Shown here: piece by piece, positions 16,712-25,556 of the stretch
Layout: each line of letters begins with the position of its first letter
Position numbering within the stretch: the first letter of the stretch is position 1
Assembly (NCBI GenBank): GCA_002359185.1
Contig: DEML01000120.1
Coordinates: 75,656 to 128,680, forward strand
DNA from: Planctomycetaceae bacterium UBA2671
GTDB taxonomy: Bacteria > Planctomycetota > Planctomycetia > Planctomycetales > Planctomycetaceae
Length of the DNA: 53,025 nucleotides
Direction of reading: 5' to 3'
Made by a program: the position numbers and the translations under genes
Notes under the pieces: model-generated
What the model was told of the DNA's origin: nothing
The model's input: only the letters and a program-made list of their open reading frames with translations
Databases searched by the model: none

Positions 16712-17263
16712 TCAGTTCAGAGGTCCAATCCGAATGCGAGGTTCCACTTCATGGTCGCCGGGCGGAAAGTCCGCCGTGCTGAAACCATCATGAGGAAGGT
16801 CAATCAATGGCACATCCAGTGTTCGTGCCAAAGACTCAAAGAGTCGCCGAGAGGCGATGTTCGATGGAGAAACGGTTGCTTCGATTGCCAGGAGAGATTT
16901 CTCATCACACCGCATCACCAACTCGCGGAGCAATCGAGATGCGACTCCCTGCCTTTTCACTTCAGGAGAGATTCCCACCTGCCAAATGAACAGCACTGTG
17001 GGATCTCGTGGCATGCGATATCCAGAGACAAATCCAACAACATCTCCAGCACGGCACGCCACCAGACATGTATCACTGAAATCGCGACACAGAAGCAAAT
17101 ACAGGTAGGCCGAGTTGGCATCGAGGACTCCAGAGTCTCTCACTAACTGACAGATTTGAGCGGCATCATTCGTTTCAGGAGTACGTATTTCCAACTCCGG
17201 CGTCTCAGATTCCTTTGAAATAACGGGACTCTCCACACAAAAAACAGCAAAATATTGAAACAA
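16712..17263 (-). CDS. ectA: Diaminobutyrate acetyltransferase EctA
   Basis: GNAT-fold enzyme that acetylates diaminobutyrate with acetyl-CoA. Family blocks are IRTPETNDAAQICQLVRDSG, LDANSAYLYLLLCRDFSDTC, GFVSGYRMPRDPTVLFIWQV and the acetyl-CoA loop VKRQGVASRLL. The start is uncertain: TTG 17263 gives 183 residues and GTG 17236 gives 174; neither has a good ribosome site. As the first gene of ectABCD it faces the divergent symporter gene, with a strong promoter at 17314-17341 reading into it. The enzyme identity is secure. Confidence 0.95.
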   Translation of the reverse strand: MFQYFAVFCVESPVISKESETPELEIRTPETNDAAQICQLVRDSGVLDANSAYLYLLLCRDFSDTCLVACRAGDVVGFVSGYRMPRDPTVLFIWQVGISPEVKRQGVASRLLRELVMRCDEKSLLAIEATVSPSNIASRRLFESLARTLDVPLIDLPHDGFSTADFPPGDHEVEPRIRIGPLN

Positions 17264-17273
17264 TCAAGATAAA

Positions 17274-17341
17274 TGCAATGACAATCGTTAGCTATGAATT
17301 CATTGTGATTGCAAGTATACTGCTTGAGTTTCTGACGTCAA
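17274..17341 (-). promoter_or_regulatory. ectABCD promoter with overlapping inverted-repeat operator
   Basis: On the minus strand, TTGACG (17336-17341) and TATACT (17314-17319) are 16 bases apart, a near-consensus sigma-70 promoter with a start point near 17307. An inverted repeat, TGCAATGACAAT (17274-17285) and ATTGTGATTGCA (17302-17313), matches at 11 of 12 positions around a 16-base spacer. Its right arm abuts the -10 box and covers the start point. A protein bound there would block transcription, and the nearby MarR protein is the candidate. The -10 box is part of the palindrome AGTATACT, so it may also serve the divergent symporter gene. Confidence 0.65.
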
Positions 17342-17380
17342 CCGCTTTTTTCGTTCGCAAAATTGAACAAGGATGCTCCA

Positions 17381-18799
17381 TTGACTACGGTCGTTATCAG
17401 CTTTCTCTTTTTTCTCGGTGTATTTGTTTTGATTGGCGTCTCTTCGGCCCGAGCCTGCAAAAATACGACGGACGATTACCTGCTGGCTGGACGGAATGTG
17501 CCTCCGTGGCTGGCTGCTTTATCGGCTGTGGCTACCAACAACAGCGGATTCATGTTTATCGGTCAGATCGCATACACATACCGGGTTGGCATCGAATCCG
17601 TCTGGATGATGATAGGCTGGGTGATGGGGGACCTGGTCGCATGGTGGCTCGTGCATCCGCGTGTTCGTCGAGAATCGGAGAACATGGAAGTCGCAACCGT
17701 TCCCGCGCTAATCGGAACGACCAAACAAGGCGAGAAACGAATCATCATAATCCTTGGTGGTTTGATGACATTCGTATTGCTTGGCGTTTACGCGGCTGCT
17801 CAACTAAAAGCGGGAAGCACCGCACTGCAGACATTGTTTGGATGGCAACCGCAGATTGGGGCCATCATCGGAGCCGTGATCGTTGTGCTGTATTGTTTCT
17901 CAGGCGGAATTCGAGCCTCCATCTGGACGGATGCCGCTCAGTCCTTCGTCATGATTATTGCCATGGCCACACTTCTGATTGCGGCTAGCTTTGAAGTCGG
18001 CTTACCGGCTGATGTTTGGATGAATCTCGAAAGCCAGGATCCCGAATTGGTGCGATGGTTTCCGAGTGATCTTAAATTCGGCTTCGCCATGTACTTATTA
18101 GGAATGACATTTGGTGGATTTGGAGCGATCGGTCAACCGCATATCCTTGTTCGCTTCATGGCAATACGATCGATCGACGAGATTCAACGTGCCAAATGGA
18201 TCTACTTTCTCTGGTTTATTCCCTTTTTCATTGCCAGTATTGCAGTCGGACTTTACGCACGAGCCTACATGCCGGACTTGCTAAGTATTCCACTCACCGA
18301 AGGAATGACTGCGACTCAGGCGACCGAATTAGCAATGCCGGAAATGGCCAGACGTCTGTTACCTGATGTGCTTGTTGGATTGACTCTGGCAGGTTTGTTT
18401 TCAGCGACTATGTCTACAGCTGATTCTCAAATCCTGGTTTGCTCTGGAGCAATCACGCAGGACATCAACCCAAACTGGAAAGGATCCTACGTTGCATCCA
18501 AACTTGCAACGCTTGCAGTGACAGCACTGGCACTGTCTGTGGCATTATTCGCAGGGCAGGGTGTATTCTCTCTTGTATTGATTGCCTGGTCCGCACTCGG
18601 TGCAGGCCTTGGTCCACCACTATTGCTCCGTCTGTTTGGAGTCCAACTTTCGTCTTTGACAATCACCCTGATGATGACTGCAGGCGTTGGAACGGTCATT
18701 GCCTGGAACACGATTGGTTACGATGGCGATGTGTTCAAATTACTTCCGGGAATGGCAGCATCGTTTCTGATGTGGCCTATAGGAAGAATTCTTGAGTGA
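17381..18799 (+). CDS. Sodium/solute symporter divergent from ectABCD
   Basis: Member of the sodium:solute symporter (SSS, PutP-like) family, with about 13 membrane segments. I prefer the TTG start at 17381 because AAGGA lies seven bases upstream; a TTG six codons earlier (17363) has no ribosome site. Family features are DDYLLAGRNVPPWLAALSAVATNNSGFMF, FSGGIRASIWTDAAQS, GGFGAIGQPHILVRFMAI and AGLFSATMSTADSQILVCSGAI with the Na2-site serines. PutP/OpuE-type members carry proline, and SSS proteins also serve as osmolyte carriers. Its position back-to-back with the ectoine operon suggests uptake of a compatible solute, though the substrate cannot be read from sequence. Confidence 0.9.
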   Translation: MTTVVISFLFFLGVFVLIGVSSARACKNTTDDYLLAGRNVPPWLAALSAVATNNSGFMFIGQIAYTYRVGIESVWMMIGWVMGDLVAWWLVHPRVRRESENMEVATVPALIGTTKQGEKRIIIILGGLMTFVLLGVYAAAQLKAGSTALQTLFGWQPQIGAIIGAVIVVLYCFSGGIRASIWTDAAQSFVMIIAMATLLIAASFEVGLPADVWMNLESQDPELVRWFPSDLKFGFAMYLLGMTFGGFGAIGQPHILVRFMAIRSIDEIQRAKWIYFLWFIPFFIASIAVGLYARAYMPDLLSIPLTEGMTATQATELAMPEMARRLLPDVLVGLTLAGLFSATMSTADSQILVCSGAITQDINPNWKGSYVASKLATLAVTALALSVALFAGQGVFSLVLIAWSALGAGLGPPLLLRLFGVQLSSLTITLMMTAGVGTVIAWNTIGYDGDVFKLLPGMAASFLMWPIGRILE

Positions 18800-18886
18800 T
18801 TGAGCCCTCAAGTATGAATGATGCTGCCCCAGTCATGTGATTCCTGAGTCAGGACTCGCTGGCTTTAAATTAATGCACGCCTGAAT

Positions 18887-19498
18887 TTATTGACAATTCC
18901 TGCCTGCCCCCAATTCAACCAGTCGACTGGCAATTTCAATCGTTGTTCCGACAAAATCGCACTCGACTGACTCCAATGCATTTTTCGGCATGCTGTCGAA
19001 GGTTGCATCTTCAGGTGTCTGGACGATACAGGTTCCGCCTGCTTCCTTAATCGCCTTTAATCCGTCGACTCCATCCCACAACATCCCCGAGAGAATGACT
19101 CCGACTGAATTTTTACCCGCAGCATTGGCAATGGAAGTAAACAGGTCATCGATTCGATCCAGGTTTCGAATGTGCTCTGGATCTAAGTCAATGTGAACCT
19201 CACCGCCTTCAACTGTCAACACTTCGTCAGGACGACCAATATAAATATGAGTGCAGCTGAGTTTGTCGCCATCGAGCGGTTCACTGATTCGTAAACGTGT
19301 ATAGTTTTGCAGAAGAGATGGCAAGACATTGGGAGCAGTTGAAGAACGATGCGTCGCGATCATCAATGCCCCCTGAAAATGTGTCGGCAAAAGATCAACA
19401 ATTTCAACAATGGCCTGCAGACCACCAGCAGAAGCACCAATACCAATTAGCAGATTGCCATAGCTGTTTTCATTGGATTTTCCTGCAATGGAATTCAT
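18887..19498 (-). CDS. Stand-alone CheB methylesterase domain protein
   Basis: 203 residues, almost entirely a CheB methylesterase domain without the usual receiver domain. The catalytic triad is visible: Ser23 (GASAGG), His50 (ATHRSS) and Asp142 (GMLWDGVDG). Such proteins remove methyl groups from, or deamidate, receptor glutamates; no receptor gene is nearby. It starts four bases after the stop of the giant CheB-CheR-kinase gene and must share its transcript. The cell thus makes a second, free CheB activity alongside the fused one. Its target is unknown and may be a partner of that kinase and not a flagellar receptor. Confidence 0.92.
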   Translation of the reverse strand: MNSIAGKSNENSYGNLLIGIGASAGGLQAIVEIVDLLPTHFQGALMIATHRSSTAPNVLPSLLQNYTRLRISEPLDGDKLSCTHIYIGRPDEVLTVEGGEVHIDLDPEHIRNLDRIDDLFTSIANAAGKNSVGVILSGMLWDGVDGLKAIKEAGGTCIVQTPEDATFDSMPKNALESVECDFVGTTIEIASRLVELGAGRNCQ

Positions 19499-19502
19499 AT
19501 CG

Positions 19503-22500
19503 CTATCTATCAGATTTCGATATCGAATTTAAGACCCTGTCCAACTCGACTGGATCAAGTGGTTTGACTAAGTGTGTATCGAAACCTGCTTGAGTAGTCG
19601 CCTCCCGATCTTCAGCACACCCATATCCCGTTAAGGCAATTAAGTAGACTTGATTGCCTAGTTCTGCACGAACCTTCTTAGCAACTTCGTACCCGCTGAT
19701 GCCGGGCAGGCCAATATCGACAATAGCAACATCAGGGAGTTGATGTAAAATAACATCGACGCCCTGGCTTCCGTTTGCAGCCGTTGAAACAAGATGCCCT
19801 TTCAATCTGAGCAATGTTTTGAGCATAGCCCGGTTATCATCATTATCTTCGACGAGCACGATATTCTTTTGATCGGAAGAATTCGCATCGTTCTTAACGG
19901 GCAAGGAAAGTACAGGAACTTGAGAATCCTTCGCGAGCGGCAATCGCACAACAAACTCACTTCCTTTACCGGCACCATTACTATGAGCACTGACATTTCC
20001 TCCATGCAGTTCGACAATATCTTTAACAAGTGTCAAACCAAGTCCCATCCCTCCCTGAGAACGGTCAAGTGTCTCATCCGACTGTACGAATAATTCAAAT
20101 ATTTTCTCCAGCATATGGGGCGGAATTCCGTTTCCGTTATCACCCACACGCAGAATTGCTTCTCCATCTTCTTTTGCGAGCGAGAGTCGAATGTGACCTC
20201 CTTCAGGTGTGTACTTGGCAGCATTGGCCAGTAGATTTTCCTGGATTTGTAACAGTCGTGAAGGGTCACCTTCGACAATGACCGGTTGCGAAGAGACCTC
20301 AACGGTTAACTTATGATTCAACGCGTCGATATGAGGTCGGACAGCTTGAAGTGTATCTTCAATCAACTGCGTCATATCCACGATTTGTTTTCTGATTTCG
20401 ATTTTGCCTTGTGTAACGCGAGAGACATCGAGCAGATCATCCAGCAATCGGGCAACCTGTAATGTCTGCCTTTGAATAACTTTGCAAGCTTCCAATAATG
20501 GTTTCGAAAGGACTTTTTCATCGGCCCCATCCAGTAAGTAGGTTGCATTCAGTGCGGCTCCGAGTGGATTTCGGAGTTCATGCGATAGCATCGCCAGGAA
20601 CTGATCCCGTTTTCGTACGGCATCGCGAGCTTTGTCCTCTGCTAACTTACGATCAGTAATATCCTTCGCAATCGAAGCGATGAAGGCAGGCTTTCCATTC
20701 TGATCGGTTAATAAAGAAAGCGTAAGTAATACGGGAAATGTATTTCCCTTAATATCGTGCTTAACCGTTTCAATATTGCGTAAGCCCAATTTCTCGATGC
20801 AACGCATACGCCATTCTTTTGCCCGAATCTGTTCGTCTTGAGGAACAAGCTTTTTAAAACTTTGTCCCAGTAATTCTGCACGACTCCATCCATAAATTTT
20901 TTCAGCTTCAGCATTAAGATCGACAATTTGACCATCAAGATCTTCCAGGATGATTGGATCCGCACCGTCCTGAAACACTTTGGACATAAGCTTTAACTCA
21001 GACTCAGCCTGCTTCAATCGACTGATTTCGATGAGCGTCAGGACGACTCCGTCAACTTTATTTTTTGATCGGTAGGGCAATATTCGCATTAAAAACGTCT
21101 GGGAATCTCCGCCATGAACTTCGATTTCAAATGGAGTCTGCTCAATTAAAACTCGCTTCAAATCATTGACAAGATTCGGATGATCGATGTTGTGGGCGAA
21201 ACTGTCGACCCGACGTCCGATATCCATCGGCAATAAGTGAAAGGTTTCGCCTATTTTTGGAGTATACTTTCGAATGCATAACTCACGATCCAGAAAGATG
21301 ACACCAACTTCAGTGCTGTGCAGCAGATTGTCCATATCTGCGGTCAATTCCATCAGCTCCGCAATCTTTTTCTGATACTCAGCATTGACGGTATAGAGTT
21401 CTTCATTGACGCTATGCAGTTCTTCGTTTGTGCTTTGCAACTCTTCGTTAGAAGCGACAAGTTCTTCATTTGTGGCCTGCAATTCTTCATTGCTAGTCTC
21501 CATCTCTTCAACGGTCGACTGCAGATTTTCCTTGGTGTACAGCAACTCCGATTCCAATGCCAGCAACTGTTCTTTAGAGGCCTGGTCAAGATCCATATTC
21601 AAAGCATCATCATTTTCTTTCACCAATGCTTTCGGTTTTTCCATCGGTTCCAGAGTCACAAGAAACTGCTGTTCGTCTCCACTACGTGCCTGAAGGGGTC
21701 GCACGGTCAATCGCAGTAATTCTTCAGTTGTCTCGTGAGTGACTCGAACTCCTTTAAAAGTGACTGACTTCTGATTTTTAACGACTTGTTGAACTGCTGT
21801 GGTTAATGGAATTTTCAGATCCGGCAGTAATAAATCGAATATGTCTGTCGATGGTCGCCCATCACTCAGTTTGATGTATTTAGAAGCACCACTGAAAGAC
21901 TGCACCAATTCTCTGGAATTGTTGATGAGCAACGTAGGCGGGGCATATTCTTTAAGCAATTCATCATAGGCTCTTAATAGCGCACCATTGGCAGGAGCAT
22001 GGGGCTGGCTCAATCCCATTCTTGGAATCCGCGAACTGGCATATCCAGCAGAAAGCGGTAGACGCATTTCGACCGGCAGTCGTTTATCTCGACGTTTACG
22101 GTAAACCTTCCAGCGTTCATCAATCACATCAAACTCATCAGCCAGTTCTCCAGGACTTTCACTCGGCCCCATAAACATGACACCTCGAGTATTCAAGGCA
22201 AAGTGAAAGAGGGAGATCGCTTTTTTCTGAGCCGGAGGTTCCAGATAAATCAGCATATTGCGGCAGGTAATCAAATCGATTTTCGTAAATGGTGCATCTT
22301 TTATAATATTATGAGGCGCAAAAACGATCATTTGCCGCAAGTCTTGAGAGACCTGAAAACCTGTTTTCACTTGCTTAAAATATTTTTCGAGTCGTTCCGA
22401 AGAAACCTCGGATAAACTTTCCTCGCTATAGATACCTACGCTGGCCGTCTCGAGTGAGGTAGGATGAACATCTGTGGCAAATATTTTGACATCCAGAGGC

Positions 22501-23645
22501 TTTGCCATCTCTTCCATATGCTCCCGAATGAGAATTGCCAGCGAATAGGCTTCTTCACCTGTCGCACACCCGGCAACCCACACACGGAGTTCATCCTGTT
22601 CTCGATGATTTGCCAGAATCTCTGGTAACACATTCTGGTCTATTAAATCAAACGCCTCAGGGTCCCTGAAGAATTTTGTGACCCCAATCAATAAGTCTTT
22701 ATAAAGCGAATTCAATTCGCTCGAGTCATCCCGAAGTCTTGTAACGTATTCATCGAGATCCGTAATCTGATGCATCAGCAATCGACGCTGCACACGGCGA
22801 GTTACAGTTGATTGTTTATAATACGAAAAATCTATGTCATAATGTTTCCGCAACAATTGGAAAATTGCATCAAAGCCTTTCAGAAGAGCTGGCTCCACAG
22901 GCTTGAAATCCGTCAGATTTTTGGAACCTGGTTGCTGGATATACGATGAGAGCGCCGCTCCCATGCGTTCTGGAGGTAAGATCAGGTCGACAACTCCAGT
23001 TGCGTTTGCACTCTTGGGCATGCCGTCAAATTTTGCAGATTCCAAATCCTGAGCAATAACAAAGCCTCCGTTCTCGTGGATATCCTGAATTCCCTGCGAT
23101 CCATCGCTTCCAGTTCCAGAGAGAATCACAGCTATCGCCCGAGAACCAGCATCTTGAGCCAGCGAACGGAAGAAAATATCAATCGGTAACGTGAGTCCGG
23201 ATTTCGGATCCTTATCACTGAGCAGCAATTTACCATCCGAAATGATCATTTCTTTCTTGGGTGGAATGAGGTAAATCGAATTGGGCTCGACTTGCATCCC
23301 GTCAGTCACCCGATGGATTTGAATTTTTGTATGTCGAGCCAGCAACTCATCCATCACACTCTTAAAATCGGGTGATAAATGCTGAACAACTACAAAAGCG
23401 AGGCCGGAATCAGGGCTCATATGGTCAAAGAACGCTTCCAAAGCTTCCAGTCCGCCCGCTGACGCACCAACACCAACAATTGGAAATTCCTGTTTCGTTC
23501 CCTGGTAGGGCAAAGAATCTACTATTTCGGGATTTGCTTCAGGTGTTTGATCTTCCTTTCCGGAAATTCTCAACTCTGGCGAATCCTCGCCATCTTTTTG
23601 TTGAAATTCCCCAGAAGGCTTGACCGGACACATAATGACACTCAC
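19503..23645 (-). CDS. CheB-CheR-PAS-histidine kinase-receiver fusion
   Basis: 1380-residue cytoplasmic signalling protein. Domains in order: CheB methylesterase (about 53-240; Ser62, His89, Asp181 all present); CheR methyltransferase (about 255-520; SAM motif AGCATGEEAYS near 358-368, then FATDVHPTS and CRNMLIYL); a linker with PAS-like sequence; a striking Glu/Asn-rich coiled coil with repeated units of the type TNEELVASNEELQ; two PAS regions; HisKA with His1022 (SHELRNP); HATPase (NAAKY, GDNGNG, GGMGLGL); and a receiver with Asp1310 (VDIGLPG) and Lys in KPLD. All enzyme centres look intact. No membrane segment is seen, so the input is internal. It is followed directly by a free CheB gene. 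Hybrid proteins of this type are known in many bacteria, but their targets are largely unknown. Confidence 0.95.
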   Translation of the reverse strand: MSVIMCPVKPSGEFQQKDGEDSPELRISGKEDQTPEANPEIVDSLPYQGTKQEFPIVGVGASAGGLEALEAFFDHMSPDSGLAFVVVQHLSPDFKSVMDELLARHTKIQIHRVTDGMQVEPNSIYLIPPKKEMIISDGKLLLSDKDPKSGLTLPIDIFFRSLAQDAGSRAIAVILSGTGSDGSQGIQDIHENGGFVIAQDLESAKFDGMPKSANATGVVDLILPPERMGAALSSYIQQPGSKNLTDFKPVEPALLKGFDAIFQLLRKHYDIDFSYYKQSTVTRRVQRRLLMHQITDLDEYVTRLRDDSSELNSLYKDLLIGVTKFFRDPEAFDLIDQNVLPEILANHREQDELRVWVAGCATGEEAYSLAILIREHMEEMAKPLDVKIFATDVHPTSLETASVGIYSEESLSEVSSERLEKYFKQVKTGFQVSQDLRQMIVFAPHNIIKDAPFTKIDLITCRNMLIYLEPPAQKKAISLFHFALNTRGVMFMGPSESPGELADEFDVIDERWKVYRKRRDKRLPVEMRLPLSAGYASSRIPRMGLSQPHAPANGALLRAYDELLKEYAPPTLLINNSRELVQSFSGASKYIKLSDGRPSTDIFDLLLPDLKIPLTTAVQQVVKNQKSVTFKGVRVTHETTEELLRLTVRPLQARSGDEQQFLVTLEPMEKPKALVKENDDALNMDLDQASKEQLLALESELLYTKENLQSTVEEMETSNEELQATNEELVASNEELQSTNEELHSVNEELYTVNAEYQKKIAELMELTADMDNLLHSTEVGVIFLDRELCIRKYTPKIGETFHLLPMDIGRRVDSFAHNIDHPNLVNDLKRVLIEQTPFEIEVHGGDSQTFLMRILPYRSKNKVDGVVLTLIEISRLKQAESELKLMSKVFQDGADPIILEDLDGQIVDLNAEAEKIYGWSRAELLGQSFKKLVPQDEQIRAKEWRMRCIEKLGLRNIETVKHDIKGNTFPVLLTLSLLTDQNGKPAFIASIAKDITDRKLAEDKARDAVRKRDQFLAMLSHELRNPLGAALNATYLLDGADEKVLSKPLLEACKVIQRQTLQVARLLDDLLDVSRVTQGKIEIRKQIVDMTQLIEDTLQAVRPHIDALNHKLTVEVSSQPVIVEGDPSRLLQIQENLLANAAKYTPEGGHIRLSLAKEDGEAILRVGDNGNGIPPHMLEKIFELFVQSDETLDRSQGGMGLGLTLVKDIVELHGGNVSAHSNGAGKGSEFVVRLPLAKDSQVPVLSLPVKNDANSSDQKNIVLVEDNDDNRAMLKTLLRLKGHLVSTAANGSQGVDVILHQLPDVAIVDIGLPGISGYEVAKKVRAELGNQVYLIALTGYGCAEDREATTQAGFDTHLVKPLDPVELDRVLNSISKSDR

Positions 23646-24127
23646 TTCCTAATAATTCAGTTCAAATTGACACCTGCTTTCTGCTTGAATATCCGCTCAA
23701 GCCGATTAGGGAAAATTTGAAAGCAATTTTTATGCCAATTTCAACATGCTTGAATTTCATAACTGGATAATAAATTTTCTTTAACGAGGATGCAGGCACA
23801 TTATATTTTACAAACCACTAATCATTTTCCCATACTATACGAACCAATTCTGCAATCATAATTTTTTGAGACAACGCATTAACTGAGTTAAAACCAGATT
23901 TAACGAGACCGCCAACAGAAGCAGTTTCTCATGAGAAAATCTCTACTTATGACTACGTCACGTCGGCCTCAGAATGTGGGCTAACCGGCAGGAGTTCTTC
24001 TTAATCGAGTAATGCGAATCGTTGCTGAGACAGGACCGTCAGAAAGAGCAGGGGAGACTTAAGAAGACAGACACAGGTCGCCACAAAGTCTCTGGCCTTA
24101 ATTCTCTACACTCTACAGGATAAAATT
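23646..24127. other. Intergenic stretch between divergent genes
   Basis: About 480 bases holding the promoters of the leftward CheB-CheR kinase gene and the rightward propeller gene. The first half is very AT-rich. AGGA lies just before the ATG at 24128. No coding frame, RNA gene or strong hairpin was recognised. Confidence 0.45.
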
Positions 24128-25390
24128 ATGAAGCGACTCAGTTTACTTTTCCTGCTTGCAGGTTTACTCAGTGCTCATCCGCTGGTCGCAGCCGACTGGC
24201 CAATGTTTCGTGGACCAAATCTAAATGGCGTGGCTGACCAAGGGACTGCTCCGACGATCTGGTCGGAAGATGAAAACGTTTTATGGAAGGCGAATTTGCC
24301 GAGTGCCGGAAATGGAAGTCCCATTGTTTCACAGGGGCATGTATATATCACCGCATTCAACGATTCCTCAGGTAAAGAACGAAGCCTACTCTGCTTCGAT
24401 GAAAAAACCGGTCAGCAATTGTGGTCCCGCACTGTCGAAATTGATCGGGAGATGCCGACTCATAAGACAAATCCTCACGCGCCCACGACTCCAGCGGCGG
24501 ATCAGAAGAATGTTGTTGTCTGGCATGGGTCCGCTGGAATTCATTGCTACGACCACAATGGAAAAACTCAGTGGTCTCACGATTTGGGTGAATATCGACA
24601 CATGTGGGGATATGGCAGTTCTCCAATTATCGTTAGAGATAAGGTCCTTCTGCATACCGGCCCTGGTAGCAAAGTCTTCGTAATCGCATTCGATCTCAAA
24701 ACGGAAGAAGAAATCTGGCGGGTCGAAGAGCCCCAACAGGGGACTGGCGAACGGAACGACACTGGAGAATACATGGGCTCCTGGAGTACGCCCGTGCTGA
24801 TCGAGGAAAATGGTCATACAACTGCCGTCGTGGTCCACAGTACTCGAGTCGTTTCGTACAATATTGAGACTGGCTCCATTCTATGGTTCTGTGAAGGGGT
24901 AGGGCACGATCGAGGCGACCTGGCATATTCCTCGCCAGTTATTCACAATCAGATCTGCTTCCTGACCGGCGGATTTCAAGGGCCGGCACTGGCAATAAAA
25001 CTGGGAGGAAGTGGCGATGTAACTGCTACACATCTCCTCTGGCGTGAGGAGCGTCAGCCACAAAGTATTGGAAGCGGAGTGTGCGTGGATGGATACATTT
25101 ATCGCCCCAATGCCGGCCCGGGGACTTTGGAGTGCATTGATATCAATACCGGAGAATCACGTTGGAAAGATCGCGCAGCCGGGACTCAATGGTCCTCTGT
25201 TATCATGGCGAATAACCTGCTCTACGCAACAAGCCAGGATGCCCGGACGACTATCTTCAAACCGAATTCGAATGAATTTGAATTAGTCACACAAAATCAA
25301 CTCCCAGGTCACACAAACGCCACACCCGCCATTGCGAATGGTCGACTCTTTATTCGAACTAATGATGCACTCTGGTGTGTTGGAAACTGA
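24128..25390 (+). CDS. Secreted PQQ-like beta-propeller protein
   Basis: 420 residues with a signal peptide (hydrophobic 4-20, cleavage VAA|DW). It begins with the planctomycete block DWPMFRGPNLNGVAD and contains repeating propeller blades such as LLCFDEKTGQQLWSRTVE, IHCYDHNGKTQWSHDLG, VIAFDLKTEEEIWRVE, VVSYNIETGSILWFCEG and LECIDINTGESRWKDR. The repeated D-x-x-T-G-x-x-x-W form is that of PQQ/BamB-like eight-bladed propellers. A true PQQ-dehydrogenase active site is not evident, so this is more likely a binding or scaffold protein than an enzyme. It stands alone with its own ribosome site AGGA. It is convergent with the next gene across an inverted repeat. Confidence 0.9.
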   Translation: MKRLSLLFLLAGLLSAHPLVAADWPMFRGPNLNGVADQGTAPTIWSEDENVLWKANLPSAGNGSPIVSQGHVYITAFNDSSGKERSLLCFDEKTGQQLWSRTVEIDREMPTHKTNPHAPTTPAADQKNVVVWHGSAGIHCYDHNGKTQWSHDLGEYRHMWGYGSSPIIVRDKVLLHTGPGSKVFVIAFDLKTEEEIWRVEEPQQGTGERNDTGEYMGSWSTPVLIEENGHTTAVVVHSTRVVSYNIETGSILWFCEGVGHDRGDLAYSSPVIHNQICFLTGGFQGPALAIKLGGSGDVTATHLLWREERQPQSIGSGVCVDGYIYRPNAGPGTLECIDINTGESRWKDRAAGTQWSSVIMANNLLYATSQDARTTIFKPNSNEFELVTQNQLPGHTNATPAIANGRLFIRTNDALWCVGN

Positions 25391-25454
25391 ATGCTTATGG
25401 TTGCCTCAGCAAACGATTTCTAACTGAAGTTTGCAAAATCCCAGTGATCAGCAC

Positions 25455-25543
25455 GTAGGGTCCGTTGTGCGGACCAGATTGCGGTATCGTTTGATTTCAA
25501 TGCGTAGTAAGTTCAAAGCAATGGTCCGTACAGGGGACCCTAC
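25455..25543. repeat. Imperfect 22-base inverted repeat between convergent genes
   Basis: Arms 25455-25476 and 25522-25543 match at 19 of 22 positions (both share GTAGGGTCC and CGGACCA) around a 45-base spacer. Each arm also contains its own GGTCC/GGACC mini-hairpin. It lies between the stop codons of two convergent genes, a place where it could end transcription from both sides. There is no T run, so a dispersed palindromic element is equally likely. Confidence 0.75.
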
Positions 25544-25556
25544 TGGTCTGCAAACA

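Noticed and set aside
21318..21719. Long Phe/Gln-rich open frame opposite the kinase coiled coil
   Set aside because: It is the antisense of the repeated Glu/Asn codons of the coiled coil; low complexity, no own start signals.
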